DNA of 64,000 bases from Multifurca ochricompacta (GCA_022496185.1 WTXG01000036.1:1-64000); one strand, 5' to 3'; counted from the first letter of the stretch, positions 24,463 through 43,698 are shown. Numbers and translations: made by a program. Notes: generated by a model from the letters alone, not told the origin.

Positions 24463-24716
24463 TAATCGCATCTGGTCCACATTCCTGCCTTCAGGCTGAG
24501 CTGTCGGGTGGTCAGACCTCGTCTCTGACTATACCCGTCCGGTTAGTGGGGGTTGTCCCCAAGCTTAGTCGTAGGGGGTAATTGGGACTTTTACAACCTT
24601 CAAAAAGTGAAGCAATTGAGTAGATCGTATGGTACGAGATGCGTAGTGACGTGTCAGGTCTAAAGAACACCTAGACAAAAGAACATGGATCGAACCTTGA
24701 TACTAACTAATACACT

Positions 24717-29218
<4,502 letters not shown>

Positions 29219-29347
29219 CGTCCGTCTTAACTTTGGTCGTGTCGAAGGTTGTAGTCAGAAGGGTCTGTGGAATTAAAGAGTGACGAGCGTGACAGTTGTG
29301 ACTTCAATTACCAGTACTAGTACTACTAGTTATGACTAGAATGCCGA

Positions 29348-29458
29348 GGCAAGATGGCCGAGTGGTCCAAGGCGTGTGACTCAAGCGAAATGCTTGCCTG
29401 AAAATCTCAGGTTTCTCATCTGCGTATGCAGGCAGGGGTTCGAATCCCCTTCTTGTCA
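29348..29458 (+). tRNA. tRNA-Leu(CAA) with an intron
   Basis: Acceptor GGCAAGA pairs with TCTTGTC, followed by discriminator A at 29458. The D arm (GCC...GGC) and T arm (AGGGG/CCCCT with TTCGAAT, B box GGTTCGAATCC) are clear, and a long class-II variable arm (CTGC...GCAG) is present. The anticodon loop carries CTCAAG, so the anticodon is CAA. Extra bases after position 37 form a short intron, as is usual for tRNA-Leu(CAA). The anticodon stem has one apparent mismatch. A run of T follows at 29461. Confidence 0.85.
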
Positions 29459-29460
29459 AC

Positions 29461-29470
29461 TTTTTTTTTT
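29461..29470 (+). terminator. Pol III terminator of tRNA-Leu
   Basis: A run of ten T residues lies directly after the tRNA 3' end. Confidence 0.8.
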
Positions 29471-29583
29471 CCCTTTGCTATTATTTTACCCGCCAACTCT
29501 GTACATAGGCATGTGCAAATTGTGAAGTGTACTTTGTACTATTTTATGTTCAGACAAGGGACGTGGCGAGGACGTCAGCACAG

Positions 29584-30320
29584 CTACTTCACAATTGGAT
29601 TGACTCCTCGAGCGGCAAGATACTCCTTCGCAGCACTAGCAGACTGGGCCAATTCATAATTGGTTCAGCACGCAATAAAAATAGAATGGAGAAAGGGCGG
29701 GACATGCACTGACCAAACTTTTGATGAGTTCATAGATGCTCTTATCGTGAAAACGTAACCCGCTAATCGGGTCCGTGTATGGTGACTATACAGAATTTCA
29801 GCTATAATGAAACCATGGACTGCGATGCTTCACCTACTTCTAAGCCAGTGATGTCGCAATAGCGTCGTTGCGGTAGCACAGATGGAGGTGCTTCGATAGA
29901 TAAGTCTATGCCATCTCCTTCAGCAATGACACCAAGTGAATTTCCAGTTCTGACAAGCCACCCACATGTAGGCATGTCATCCTCTATCATGACGCTGGTA
30001 GCGGCACCGTCGATTTCCATTGCTTCCTCACGTTCTGTTCTCCGTTTCTCCCTCTCCACCCTTTCGCGCTCGCGCTCCTGTCCGAGAACGGCCTTTAAGT
30101 TTTTTGTTCGGCGGCTCGAATTCTTTGTGTAATTAGAGTTCTTGAACGGCCGCGGGGCAGAGAGGATGGACAACTGTTCTGCGAGAGTCTGACATCATCA
30201 ATTCGATAAGGATTCCATGCGACAGAGACTAGGTAGCTCGCACAGGGATCTGAGGTGTAGCGCTACCTTCTGTACTAGGTGCAGCAGATGGCTTTTTTCG
30301 GGTGGAGCCCTTCGGCGGCC
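29584..30320 (-). CDS. IES6: INO80 complex subunit C (Ies6-like), 5' end unresolved
   Basis: Subunit of the INO80 chromatin remodeller with a YL1 C-terminal domain. Exons, from the 3' side: 29584-29643 (AAKEYLAARGVNPIVK then TAG), 29714-29785 (PYTDPISGLRFHDKSIYELI), 29838-30188 (LSAPRPFKNSNYTKN ... LKAVLGQERERER ... APPSVLPQRRYCDITGLE) and an upstream exon ending at 30244 that gives TRPPKGSTRKKPSAA. The APRPFK, LK.VL..ER, APPS and Y-C-D-I-T-G-L blocks are hallmarks of INO80C/Ies6. The first coding exon is not settled: the only in-frame ATG upstream (30495) overlaps the IND1 start on the other strand. The gene is convergent with the tRNA-Leu gene and divergent from IND1. Confidence 0.82.
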
Positions 30321-30493
30321 TAGTTTTTTTTTTTTTAATTTTGAGCCAAGTTATTTGAAACAACAGGAAGATGAAGAGAATGAGACCGACATTCCGTGAG
30401 AGTGTACAGGACAGTGAATGGTCGTGAGACGAATAAGCGAATGTCAGTTGGAGTTGATATTGAACCTGTCGCAACTCGTGACAAGCGACGACC

Positions 30494-31716
30494 ATGAACC
30501 CGACAGCAAAGCGGTTCTTAAGCACTTTGCGAGTGTTACATCATGACAACCCTCTCGTATCCAATCATTACTTCTCTTCGCTCGCACGAGCTAAATCGCT
30601 TCCCATAGGGTCTTCCACATCGTGGTGAACCCCCAATGATACCCCGCCGTGGCCTCCCGCCTAGGCGTGGCATCCCACATGTTAAAAAAGTCGTCGCTGT
30701 TGCTAGTGGTAAGGGCGGCGTGGGCAAGAGTACCGTAGCCGGTTCGTCCTCTCAGAATAGGTCATATTCAAATCCGACATTCCCTTTTTACCCAGTCAAT
30801 CTCGCGTTTTCCCTCGCTGCACGCGAGCGCGTACGCGTGGGCGTGCTCGATCTTGACATCTTCGGTCCTTCGATACCCAAGCTTCTTGGCCTCGAATCTG
30901 CCGGGGAGCCTCATCTTACATCTAGTCCGCCTTTGTTCTTTGCGTTTCTTCAATGTAGTCTGAACCCTCGCCTCAGCTGGGGCCCTCATCCCACTCACCA
31001 ACCACGGGCTCCTCACTATGTCCATCGGGTTTCTGTTTCCTAATGCTGACGCGCCTGTGACCTGGCGTGGCCTCATGGTACAAAAAGCTGTGCAACAATT
31101 GCTTTTCGACGTTGACTGGCGCGGCGCAGATCCTCACGGACCTGGTCTCGACGTTCTGGTGATAGACATGCCGCCCGGCACAGGGGATGTACCCCTCTCG
31201 TTAGGGCAACTCGTCAACGTCCACGGTACAGACATTTCGTGTTTTAGTCTTTTTCTTATGGGGCGGGCGTTGACTCTCACTCGACTCAACAGGTGCTGTG
31301 ATCGTTTCTACGCCGCAAGATGTTGCTCTTGCAGATGTCCGCAAGGGTATTGCAGCCTTCCAAAGGCTATCCATTCCTGTATGTCTCCCCTGAGAATAAT
31401 CAAACGACGCTGAGATTTCTTTTGAAAGATAATTGGTCTCGTGCTCAACCAGTCGTACTTTATTTGTCCCTCCTGCAGTACGCCACATCATTTATTCGGC
31501 TCATCTGATGCGTCCAAGGGGCTCGGCATCAAGCTTCTTGGCGAACTTCCGCTCGCACCGGGTGTGAGTAGCGGCGGGGACGCGGGGCTGCCCTACGCGC
31601 TTCTTGATTCGTGCTCCAAAACCGACGGAGTGGCTGGCCAGCAGTGGCAGGAGGCGATGTTGGGCGTCACTAAGGAAGTATGGGAGGTGTTGCACCCAGA
31701 ATACGTGTCATCATGA
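30494..31716 (+). CDS. IND1: Mitochondrial P-loop NTPase Ind1/NUBPL
   Basis: Mrp/Nbp35-family ATPase that delivers Fe-S clusters to respiratory complex I. I choose the ATG at 30494: exon 1 (30494-30556) encodes [19 protein letters not shown], an ideal matrix presequence, and joins in phase through a 52-bp intron (GTATCC...CCATAG, 30557-30608) to [18 protein letters not shown]. Then come [20 protein letters not shown] (deviant Walker A with two lysines), [62 protein letters not shown] and the cluster-binding C-x-x-C (SYFICPSC). Stop TGA at 31714-31716. At least five introns. The shorter start at 30636 would drop the presequence. Confidence 0.9.
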
Positions 31717-31844
31717 GTTGCTAGGGGGGGGTATGAGATGGGCTGATTATGTTTCCTTGTCTAATTCACACTATAACGTTGCATCCTGTTTGCTGCGGAG
31801 CAGGCGCGTCTCTGCGCCATATAAATGAAGCGACTGAGTCTGGC

Positions 31845-33854
31845 TCAAATGACGCCTTCATCCAGCCCGACAGCTTTCTCGGCAGTCCGCCTTTCCCTGG
31901 CTTTGCTCGCCATAGCCATCGCATCGCCGCTCGAGTCGTGACCGGGCTTGGACGAAGTGAGTGGGCTCCTATCTGTGATTTGCTCGTGGGTGATTGTGAC
32001 AATCGTGGGCCCTTCACCTCTCAGTCTCGAGCGCACGTTAACGCGCGAATTGAGTCTAATCCTCATGGTAAAACCCTGTCAGAGTGATTAAGTAAAGAAG
32101 AACGTACATTGTCATGAACGAGCACGGATATAATCGAATGAGAATGAAGAAAAATGGCGCATAGATCAGCGTCTTGGGGTAATGGACATACTGAATCATA
32201 GGAGATTCAGTCCCAGCGTGGGCCTGTTGTTACTTTGTTACTCACTGTGATGAGGCAGGTGGTGGCGAAAACCCTTCCAATCATAGTACAGACGTCAGGT
32301 TTCACGGAAATCAGAGAGGGTAAAATGACATACAGGTTTAGCGCCCCGCTGTTGATTATGTATAATGTCACCAGTTTAAGGACGCGGTTCGTCCTAAACA
32401 GAGGACCTTAGCAATTAGCGAATATGGACATTTTAAATGGTTTTTCAGAGGAAAAATCCATTAGGAAGAGACAGGAGTGGACTCTGTTGAAGGAAACGTG
32501 CTACACAGGGTTCTATACCCCAAAGTGCACGTTAACGACATCCAAAAAAAAACCCCCATTTTAAAGTGCTGAGATCAAAACGCACCTCCTGATGCCGGAG
32601 CGCTGCTGGAGGATGTAATACACCATGCTCACTGTGATAAATGCTCCGCAGATTACTTCGAGCGCCAAGGTGCTGACCCCATATGGCTGGATGCGACGTG
32701 TCAGAGACAATAAAGAAGAGTCAGCGGCACTAACCAAAGATGGAGTGTTTTTTGCAAACGAGCCAATTTCAAGGCTGAAGTAGATCAGGCGTTATGTACA
32801 TGGGTTACGGTCAGAAAACCTACCTTCTCGTGGCGAATGCTTCAATGAGAGTGTAAATCAGCGCATTATTTCAAGCCTACAGTCGCAGGGAGTCGATATG
32901 CTTACCAACACTGAAACCTGAGTGGGCGTGGGCTTAGAAGAATGGGTCCCTGGAACCGATTACGCACCGAATTCCGTTACAGATATTGTGCTCTAAACAT
33001 AACGTGGTCAGATATATATGGCAGGAACTGGTAAGGTCTGTACGGACAATGGCAATTGGGATTATGATATTCTTTCGTTGGCTCACTGTCAGGAAGGGCT
33101 GAGCGGTATTTTCGAGCTCTCGTAGTTCACATACGCTGGTAAACCCGAAGTGCGTAAAACCTGAAAAATTCAATGATGAGAGCTCAGACGGTAAAGTAAC
33201 TTGGGTATCAAACGCACTGCTGAATACACGTTGTTGCAGCGACTGGGAGAACAGATGGCATTGTTGCGTCGTAGGTGAGTAATGTCAATGGACGCACCCC
33301 CAACGATACACTGAACCTGAAGCCACCATCATTAATTATAAGTAAAACGATTCAAATTTCCGTTGGTGTGGATCGTCGTACCACCAATGTCCTGTGCATC
33401 CAGGGAATGGGATTCACAAACTATTCAAAAGTGTTTTGCGCTTACCATGGGGCATGAAGGTTGGCCAGATAATTTCCAAAATTCGTAACGGCGGCCGCGT
33501 ATAACCCATGACAAAGGAGCACCAAATGCACAGTGTCTAGCACTCTGGGCCGGTATGAGCATGAGTCCCTCCAAGTACTTGCATTTGACATACGTGAGCA
33601 TCGCCACCTGTAATCACTTAGCACAAACAGTGAATACATTTGTTCTTGATGAACTCACAAAACTCTTTAGAAATACCCCGTCCCTTGAGCAATGTTGGGA
33701 ATAGTACAAATACACTTGTAACCACGTAATCCCGTAGATTCTGGAGCGATGGGCATCGGACTTTATGAAAAAAGGAAGAGACGGCGACTCACATTGAGGA
33801 GAGGATAACACCAATAAGAAAGGCGCCGAGAAGGCTATCCAAGAACGTCGACAT
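31845..33854 (-). CDS. DUF6534-type multi-pass membrane protein, gene B
   Basis: Exon 1 starts at the ATG at 33852-33854 (MSTFLDSLLGAFLIGVILSS). A GTGAGT intron leads to the YGITWLQVYLYYSQHCSRD exon. A further exon near 33460-33520 gives AAAVTNFGNYLANLHAPW, the family N-F-G...P-W block. The last exon holds LNSRVNVRSRLRGEGPTIVTI and a polar tail ending at 31845. Middle exons (about 32300-33250) contain hydrophobic stretches but their junctions are uncertain. It is convergent with IND1, whose stop lies about 130 bp away. Function unknown. Confidence 0.65.
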
Positions 33855-34187
33855 TCCAAACAACAAGGGAGGCAACGGAAAAGTGTGACCTCCTAGGTTG
33901 CTTCACTGACTTTATATATGGAGCGCCACTAATGACCTTCGTTTTGGGGCGTCTTCAGACAGATCTAACCTATCAAGGGAGGTAATCGGATACGTAAGGG
34001 CCCGAAGATTCTCTTGACGCTCCAGAGCAGCTCCAATGTATGTATATTAGATTACGACATTATTCTGTTGGAATACTGGGGAAGAACGGTTCAGCTCCGG
34101 GATCGATACATTTCACGCCCAGAAAATCTTGCCTAGTCCGAGGTAGGTTGTGAAGAGAATAAAACTCCAAGCCATGATAGATGTAGT

Positions 34188-34478
34188 TTAGGCTATTGAG
34201 AAGCCTGGCGATCGGCGCTGAGGCGCCTTGAGACAGCCGAAATATGAAGCTGAACCAATAGGTTGCACAATATGAAGTGTTGTGAAAGAATGATAACTTG
34301 GCATGTGTTGGTCTGGGGTGTCAGTTCCTAACACTGGTACTGGTATGATCATTATCATGATGGGGGCAAGTGAGGTGGGACCGTCCGTTACCCTCGGCTC
34401 CGTGGCTAGCAATTGACGTTGACGTTCAATCACCACGACCGTACCTGACTCCGATTGAAACGCCAAAGATTGTGACAT
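34188..34478 (-). pseudogene. Possible C-terminal remnant of another DUF6534 gene
   Basis: The frame carries SESGTVVVIERQ, which resembles the tail just after the LNSR motif of gene A (EKGTVIVISQ). No N-terminal exons lie upstream on this strand. It is probably a gene relic; chance similarity is possible. Confidence 0.3.
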
Positions 34479-36123
34479 AGATTGTCCTGTGAAATATGTT
34501 TTGCGAACGAATCAAAGAAATCTGTTTGTAGATCGCTATGTATTGTCTTAATAAATGTGGTTCCGGTATTAAGGAAACAAGGGATATGATATGCCACTGT
34601 CGGTTGCAGTCCTAACGACTTTTACGCATGTACTGAGAGTTTGATTGACCAAAGGATGTCAGACTCTTCCGGAGGGAGTAGAGAGCATGAGCAGGAGTAG
34701 GAGTAGGAGTAGGAGTAGGAACAGGCCAGGAGGAGCTGGGTGCTCGCTAGGTTGCGGAAAATATTCGAGGCCAGTAATTTACTGGTAATTTACCGGTAAA
34801 CAATCACATGATACTTTCACGTGATGTTTTCAATTTCAATGAAAATTTTATAATTCCATCGAGAAGTTGTTGTCTAAGACTCTCCAAGAGCTTCTGGAGG
34901 GTTAGGAGCAGCCACAGAAGTGTCACTTGATGGTTCATCAGAAAGAGCTGCTGCAAGACACTGAGATGACAGATCAATGGTTGGTGAGACCTTGAGAGAA
35001 TGTTCAGAACGGAACGTCTCAAGATTCGGCTCATCCAACCAACTATCATCCTCGTCGTCATCCGGATTCTCATCCAGTTTGCCATCTGACTTCGAAAAGA
35101 ACCTGTTCTTGATAAAAGAAACGTGCAAATAGATAGTTATGCACCTTTTCTTTTCTTCCGTTTTGTAGTACTGCCGTATCTGAGTCACGTGTGCACGTGA
35201 CCTGGTAAATTACTGGTAAATAATCGGTAAATATTGGGTTGGTAAAAAAGTACCTATTTTTTCCGTGCTCGCTCGGATCTCACGAACTCACGTGACCTTG
35301 GTTGATCCAATCTAACTCGATCCGATCTTCAATACTGGTGTCTTCTCCACCGTCATGATCTTGTTTGATCAGTGCAACCCCATACCCCGCACACCCTTCA
35401 CCGAAGAGTCCGTAACGTACTCGAGTGGTTCTTTTTCATGTCCAATGAATCTCCCCGCCCTCAAACTAGGCACCCGTTCACGTTTTGATTAAATATGAGG
35501 GCCTCCTCTGTCGTAAATTCAATTCATAGTCTACACCCTCAGTTGTGCCAACGTATCATCAACCCCAGATAAATAACGCTATCAATACAAACTCCTGTTT
35601 GAGAACTCTGCATCAGCCGGATGGTCCTTTCTGATGGCCCCTGTACCTCCATCCTGCCAGCTCTTTATGGTTTCCTGACAAACTTGTGTCAGTGTTCGCC
35701 GTATCGAATCACGACACGAAGTCTGGCAATCCGGTCTCTGTGCAGCTTCCTCGAGTCATCCTCGTCCCATTTGTCTGATGATATAGCTGCGTTAGCTCTA
35801 TGATGTGGTTTCCCTGTTCGTTATGATTAATTGCGTCCAGTTTGCACTGCACTGCAATCAGATGTCGGTGCATTTAGGCGCCTTGAACCAGAATGCGGTA
35901 GTGACGTTGATTGATCTCACGAAATCTATCACCGCAAGCTGTTGACTCGCGTTGTTCCCACACCAGACACCTGGTGGGACTTCCACTTTTTGGCCATCTA
36001 TTCCTATTCTTGTTTGTTTCAACACATTATTAACAGCATATATTCGAGTCGTGTCACTGACCCCTCTTATCTCCCACTCCTCTCTGTAGCTGACCGTCCA
36101 ATCCCTCTTCAATTTTCCTCCCC
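34479..36123. other. Intergenic with a TIR-bounded repeat
   Basis: A GGAGTA microsatellite lies at about 34687-34720 and a putative transposable element at 34765-35240. From 35240 to 36123 I see no gene; the last part is probably the 5' flank of gene C. Confidence 0.4.
34765..35240. mobile_element. Small TIR-bounded repeat, ATTTACCGGTAA type
   Basis: The left side (AGTAATTTACTGGTAATTTACCGGTAA, 34770-34798, here split by position) and the right side (TAAATTACTGGTAAATAATCGG, about 35204-35226) are imperfect inverted repeats built from the same short motif. Each is followed inward by CACGTGA-type palindromes. Inside, a 104-codon minus-strand frame (34874-35188) has an acidic stretch DDDEDDSWLDEP. 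No TSD was confirmed. Confidence 0.4.
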
Positions 36124-38067
36124 ATGCCTGCACTTTTTCCTGTGGACGACACTCTCGGAGCACTATTTATTGGGATGATTTGTTCATCTATGTACTTATC
36201 GGGGGCCTTAGCGTGCGAGATTGACCCGATCTGATGACCCACACAGCGTCTATGGCATCACTTGGTTACAAGTGTATTCCTATTACACCAGCCACTGCTC
36301 AGAGGATCGATGGCCTTTGAAGTCCTTTGTGGGCTATCTTTCGTATACTATTCGTCACGCCAAAGAGCTTAATGACGCCTTGCAGGTTGCTCTTCTGATG
36401 TGCGGATCCTCAAGTTCTTTGGTTTATCCGAACTGGTGACATGATCTTCGAATAGGATAATTGACTCAGCCAATGTGGCCTTCGTTACATATACAGCCTA
36501 CCATGCTGGTGTCACAAATTTTGGGGATTATCGGTCTAATGCATCGATACCATGGTAAGTAACCTAAGTAACATCAGTCTTAGATCGCAGAACTCTCATA
36601 TGCCTTGCAGGAGTTTCCCTGTACGCCTATCACATATTCTCGTGCTTCTCCCTCCCTGAGACTAAGAGAAATTTTCGCGAAGGCTATAATTTTATCTGCC
36701 AGTGCGCTAGTCTGTTATTTTCAGTCCACTCATGAACGATTAACACATGTCTGGCCAGCTCTCCTTGAAGTTTTTGTCCAACAGTACGTTGATTGAGGGG
36801 CCTTCATCAATATGGATCCCTATTGAAATTGGATCTAGTTTCTACGCCTGTTGGATCTATCAAAGTGAGCCAACTACTTTCTCCCATGCTCACTTGACTT
36901 ATCTTGGCCAAAGCCAATAGCCGTTCCCCATACTTTCCAGCAGCGATCGTAAGTATTTGTTACTCGTTTCAGACCTTTATTGACTCATATGGGCAAGTCT
37001 TTTACCTCACTTACAACATTTGGTAGGTTCTTGCTATGTGATATGCTTGGGATCTTTTGTCTCATACTAACTCATCTCCGGAGCATTTGGGGTGGGTACG
37101 TTGCATCCTGATAGCTCCATGCTGGCTGCAGTTTGCTTGACCTGTATCTTGTTTCTCAGTATTCTGTGTAAAACTGTTAGTTTTCGTTATATATCTCATG
37201 GGGCGATGCTTACAAGTCCGGGATGAAGCCTGGAACACGGACATCAACCAATCAGTCGCTATCAGGTACTGTGTCCCTACTCCTGGCTTCGAATGCGTGG
37301 TCCCTAATTACAACTGTCCACAGAAATTTTCAATTACTACATTTTCTTGTAACGTCCTCTGTGACCTCCTTATCACTGTTGGAATGGTGCACGCCCTTTT
37401 GAGTAACCGCACTGAAGTTCGGAGGTAAGCTGGTGTCCCTCAAGCTACTTATTTATCGAGCTCCTCTCCAGGATGAACAATGTGTCAAACGCTATCGTGG
37501 TTTATGCTATTAACTGTGGCTTGCTCAACCTGTAAGTTAGTATGAAAAACAGACTTCTTGGTTGACGATTGTGCCATTGCTTTCCCTAGGGTAATTGCTA
37601 TCTCCTGCCTGTCCCTGGTACATTCTCCACGCGATGTCTTCCGGACAATGCTGATATCTTGATTAAAGCTCGTCAAGTATCCGGATGCCTTAATTTATAC
37701 ACCATCCTTCTTCATCATCATCCGGCTCTATGCTTCCGCGTTCATGGCTATGTACTTCTTGTTCCCGATTTCTGCGATCTTTGTTGATTCGTCATATTTT
37801 CACATTAGCCTCAATTCGCGCGAAAACTTACGCGAGACACTCGCAGGGCCAGATAATGCTGTTATTACTCTTAGCCAGCTGCAGGCGGCGACGGGCAGCG
37901 CCACAGTTCAGTCTGACGTCCACGAGGCCAGCGGTAATACGGCTGCCCAAAAGAGCCTCCCGCCCATGGCTTCTGAGATATCGTTCTCGGAGAGCGTGAT
38001 AGTTTTTGACCGAGAAAAATATGCAATCCCCCCTGAGATCGAGGCTTTTCGTAGTAGGAGCGGATAG
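36124..38067 (+). CDS. DUF6534-type multi-pass membrane protein, gene C
   Basis: Start ATG at 36124 (MPALFPVDDTLGALFIG). After a GTACTT intron the next exon gives VYGITWLQVYSYYTSHCSED. Then follow VAFVTYTAYHAGVTNFGDY (about 36465-36530), a block KFSITTFSCNVLCDLLITVG (about 37325-37390), NNVSNAIVVYAINCGLLNL (about 37475-37530), a transmembrane segment ASAFMAMYFLFPISAIFVDS and the LNSRENLRETLAG motif near 37815. The polar tail ends at 38065-38067. All family blocks are present, so it looks the most complete of the four. One exon near 36610-36660 may contain a frame problem. Confidence 0.7.
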
Positions 38068-39684
38068 AGACTGTACCGACTGCACCGACTGCGTCAATTA
38101 CTAACCGTAGTAGTTCCCATTTTGTATGTACCGTTGTCTGTTCAAGTACCCGTTCCCAATCATATCGATGGCTTGGACCTGGCGAGTCGCAGGTACAACG
38201 AGTCGTTACGAAATCTGTACTTCTCTGAGATGTATGATACCACGTTTTAAAAGTTTCTGCTGCTTGTTGATTCGATGTCCGTTGAGTACGGCCCCATTTC
38301 GCCTAAACAAGTCCTTGGACCCCGGAGGATGACTGCCATTTTCTGCTTTTTCACGGTCTTTATTTTATGATGTCTCCCTCTTTTCCGGGGTTTATATAAT
38401 TGTTTGGTAGATGTCCGCGCGACTCGGAGGGTCTCTTTCTTTCCTGGCAAAGTTGAATGTTTAGGTGGTGTCTTCAATATACTCCTCTATGAAATCCACG
38501 CAAGGGGCAGCCGGGTTCAAGACTCTCTGTGACTGGCGCGAGCGCTCACCGGATAACTGCTTCTTTGTTCCACATTGAATTTAGAGTTTAACTCCAATGC
38601 GCATTTGAGTTACTGTTACTGCTACTATGGCATAGCGCGCGTACTTTGTATTCTTTCGTCGGGTAGGCAGGCATTAACAGTGATCACCGTAGTATCTCGA
38701 ACGGTTCGCAATGATAGAATAGGAGAAACCTATGTCTACCATCTCACGCAACGCAGGTAGTGCTAAAAGTAGTTCCTTGGACTTATGAGGATGATAGTTT
38801 TTGGTTTTTTGTATATACCCATGGCTCGGCGCTTGTACCTCTCCAACGAGCCCCACCCTCGTCGTCCGATTGTCACTTGTCACTTTTCACTTTTCGTGGG
38901 TATCTAATTTATCGCTTGCCAGCTACAAGTATGGTCATGGTGCCTCTCGCTGCATGATCCAGCTTCTTCAGCTTCAGCTTAAACTAAGAGCTGCCGTAAC
39001 TTCTGTCCCCGTGCGGACTGACTCACTGCGGACACAACAGACACATGGATCTACATTGGCATTGCTCGGGGTTCACCACAGATCTGGACATGCGCGGCCG
39101 ATTAGCAAGCAAGCAAGCCATAATAATGTAAAAGAACCATAAAATATCGACAGCTTTAAATTAAAAGAAGCAGGGTTGCCCAAGCGAGGTATTGCTGCCG
39201 TGTTCACGGGCATCTTTAATGTGACCAGCTACTCGACTCTTTTCAAGGTCAGTTCTCATTCATGCCGGTAAGGAGAAGAAAAGGTTAGCAAGTGCAAAGC
39301 TTGGTGTGGAGGTGTCGAACCATCGTCGTATTAGCTGTCTGCAAATTGACATTAGTGTTTGATTTGCACGCAAAGTCATATTAAACACTAAACACCATCA
39401 GCACTAATTTAGCACTTCCCGATTCATACTAGCAGCGTTTAGTGGTTATTCGCGCTATATATAAACTCGCCACATTCCTATATTTACTGTATCTGTATTG
39501 CTTCCCGACGACTTCTACGCTTATAGAGTTGAGCAAATTGATTAATCTGAGCTTCCAAAGCATGTCTACAATACATTTGTGGGCGCCACAAAAACATATA
39601 TTTAAACGGGCGAACAAGCCCCTCTAACTAAAGCGTAGTACGCACGCTACTACCTCCAAAGTGCCTTATGTGTGACCATGGTGG
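38068..39684. other. Intergenic, no gene recognised
   Basis: No frame resembles a known family and there is no repeat structure beyond short simple-sequence tracts. Confidence 0.5.
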
Positions 39685-40790
39685 TTAATGGGAGACTGTG
39701 TTGCTCATACGAGCCACGGCGCCAACCCACATACTATGCACTGCACTCCAGTATCTTTCCGGATCTGAGTGCATATGGGCAGCGTGACTGGTGCCTTCGA
39801 ACTCTTCCACTGCAACATCCAGGCCAAGCTGTGCGGCGGCAGCAATATGTTGTTCGACACGTGTAGCAAGAACGAGCGGGTCGCTCTGTGAATACACGTA
39901 CAGTCGCGGTGCACCACCCGTTACAATGAAGGGTAAAATCTCGGCCTGCAAGAGAGCAACGCGGAGCTCAGCAAAAAGAGGCAGGCGGCCTGTGAAGCGA
40001 TTGTGGATGAAGATAGACACATAGAGGCAAAAAAGGAATGGGAAGACGAGCACGCGAAGGATGGGATTCGTTGGGGAGACTGCGCGAAGGGAGGATTTGA
40101 GACCTTTGTCATCAGGCACCGAGTCGAGTATGAGTGCCGTCGGCGCTCGGTCCGCTGGTGGAGTGGAAAGTTGAAGGTTGGAAAGTACTTTACGAAGGGT
40201 CATGAATTGCCAGCCCCCACCTGATAAGAAGACATGAAGGCGTCTTCATAAATAAAAGGAGTCACGGACCGTTGGAAATGATGTGCACCAGAGCGCCTCG
40301 GAAGCGAGTCTTGTGATTCCTCTCACTCTGGAGAAGCTCAACGACCGGGATCATAGCCGTGTTCTGACAATAATAACCATGGGGGTGAACTCGTTGCTCG
40401 ATGCGCACGTCAACAACGTACGTACGAGGTAGGATTGCGACCGCCAAACAAATTCAGCCCAAGAACTAATAATAACTATAGTTGACGACGGGAACAGCTC
40501 GTGAAGGGCGTCTGCATAATCGAGAACCTGATGGAAGCGAGCACCCACTGCCAAGCGTCAGGTAGGTCTAGACTTGATATCGCAAGAAGACGTGGTGCTT
40601 ACTCCAACCGAAGAGCAAAATGATGCTAAGACATTCGAAGGTTAGAGCATGTGTATGGGAGTAACGGTTATTGAACGCACGAGGGAGAAACGTCATGATT
40701 CTTCACTACAATGCGGCCGTTCGGGGTATTAGGCTGGCAAGAGACGGAAACGTAGGGATTAAGCCTAATCCAGGTGAGTTTTTCAGGCAT
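39685..40790 (-). CDS. DUF829/TMEM53-like alpha/beta-hydrolase-fold protein
   Basis: Start is taken at the ATG at 40788-40790 (MPEKLTWIRLNPYVSV). Exon fragments follow: IILLFGW near 40610-40625, GARFHQVLDYADALHELFP (about 40500-40550), a FRGALVHIISNG block near 40265-40305 and, after an intron ending near 40215, the long last exon 39685 to about 40210. That exon carries PRLYVYSQSDPLVLATRVEQ and FEGTSHAAHMHSDPERYW, the D...H arrangement expected for the acid and histidine of an alpha/beta hydrolase in DUF829/TMEM53 proteins. A hydrophobic segment (LRVLVFPFLFCLYVSIF) could anchor it in a membrane. Substrate unknown. Confidence 0.72.
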
Positions 40791-41365
40791 CGACAACAGT
40801 AAAAGAAGAGCTAGGTGGAAGCGATCCTGGTTTAAGAACGAGCAGAATGAGAGAATCGGAGTACTTACATAGAGCACAGCCAGCGGATTAGTTCCCAAGA
40901 TCCAGAGCTGACCCCATCAGCGCCGATTTCCAGCTGGGGAAAGCAGACGTATATAAACTCCCGGGGGCGCATAGCCCGAATCATTCTGCGCCAGGGGTAT
41001 CCCCTCGCTTGGATGCTTGTGAGGACATGCGTCAATAACAAGGTGAAGCCTTGGCAATCCCCTCAGTTGTTACTTTAACGGGGTCATGGGGACGATAATA
41101 ATTTGTGTAAATGCGCCCTCCCCTCCCCTCCCTCCCCCCCCCCCAAACGTTTGATTCGGATTCGGAGCTTTTCGGGTGTCAGCTCAACGTCCAGCTCGCT
41201 CCGGATTGGAATTTCTTTTAGATGTGTAATGTGTGGGGTGTGGGTAAGAGGTTCATGCGGTCCGAACTTTTGCTGTGTCATGTGATGAGTTCAAAAGTGT
41301 TGTTAAGCCATTGCCTGCGCCTGCGACACCATAACGTACACCCCTACAACTTCATTCAGAGCCTC
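40791..41365. other. Intergenic between divergent genes
   Basis: Shared upstream region of the TMEM53-like gene (-) and the aldehyde dehydrogenase gene (+). A C-rich tract lies at 41117-41144. No gene seen. Confidence 0.45.

Positions 41366-43698
<2,333 letters not shown>

Noticed and set aside
30493..30495. INO80C start at the minus-strand ATG at 30495
   Set aside because: It would overlap the IND1 start codon and add a long hydrophobic N-terminus foreign to Ies6.
30636..30636. IND1 start at the ATG at 30636
   Set aside because: An upstream exon from 30494 splices in phase and supplies the expected mitochondrial presequence.
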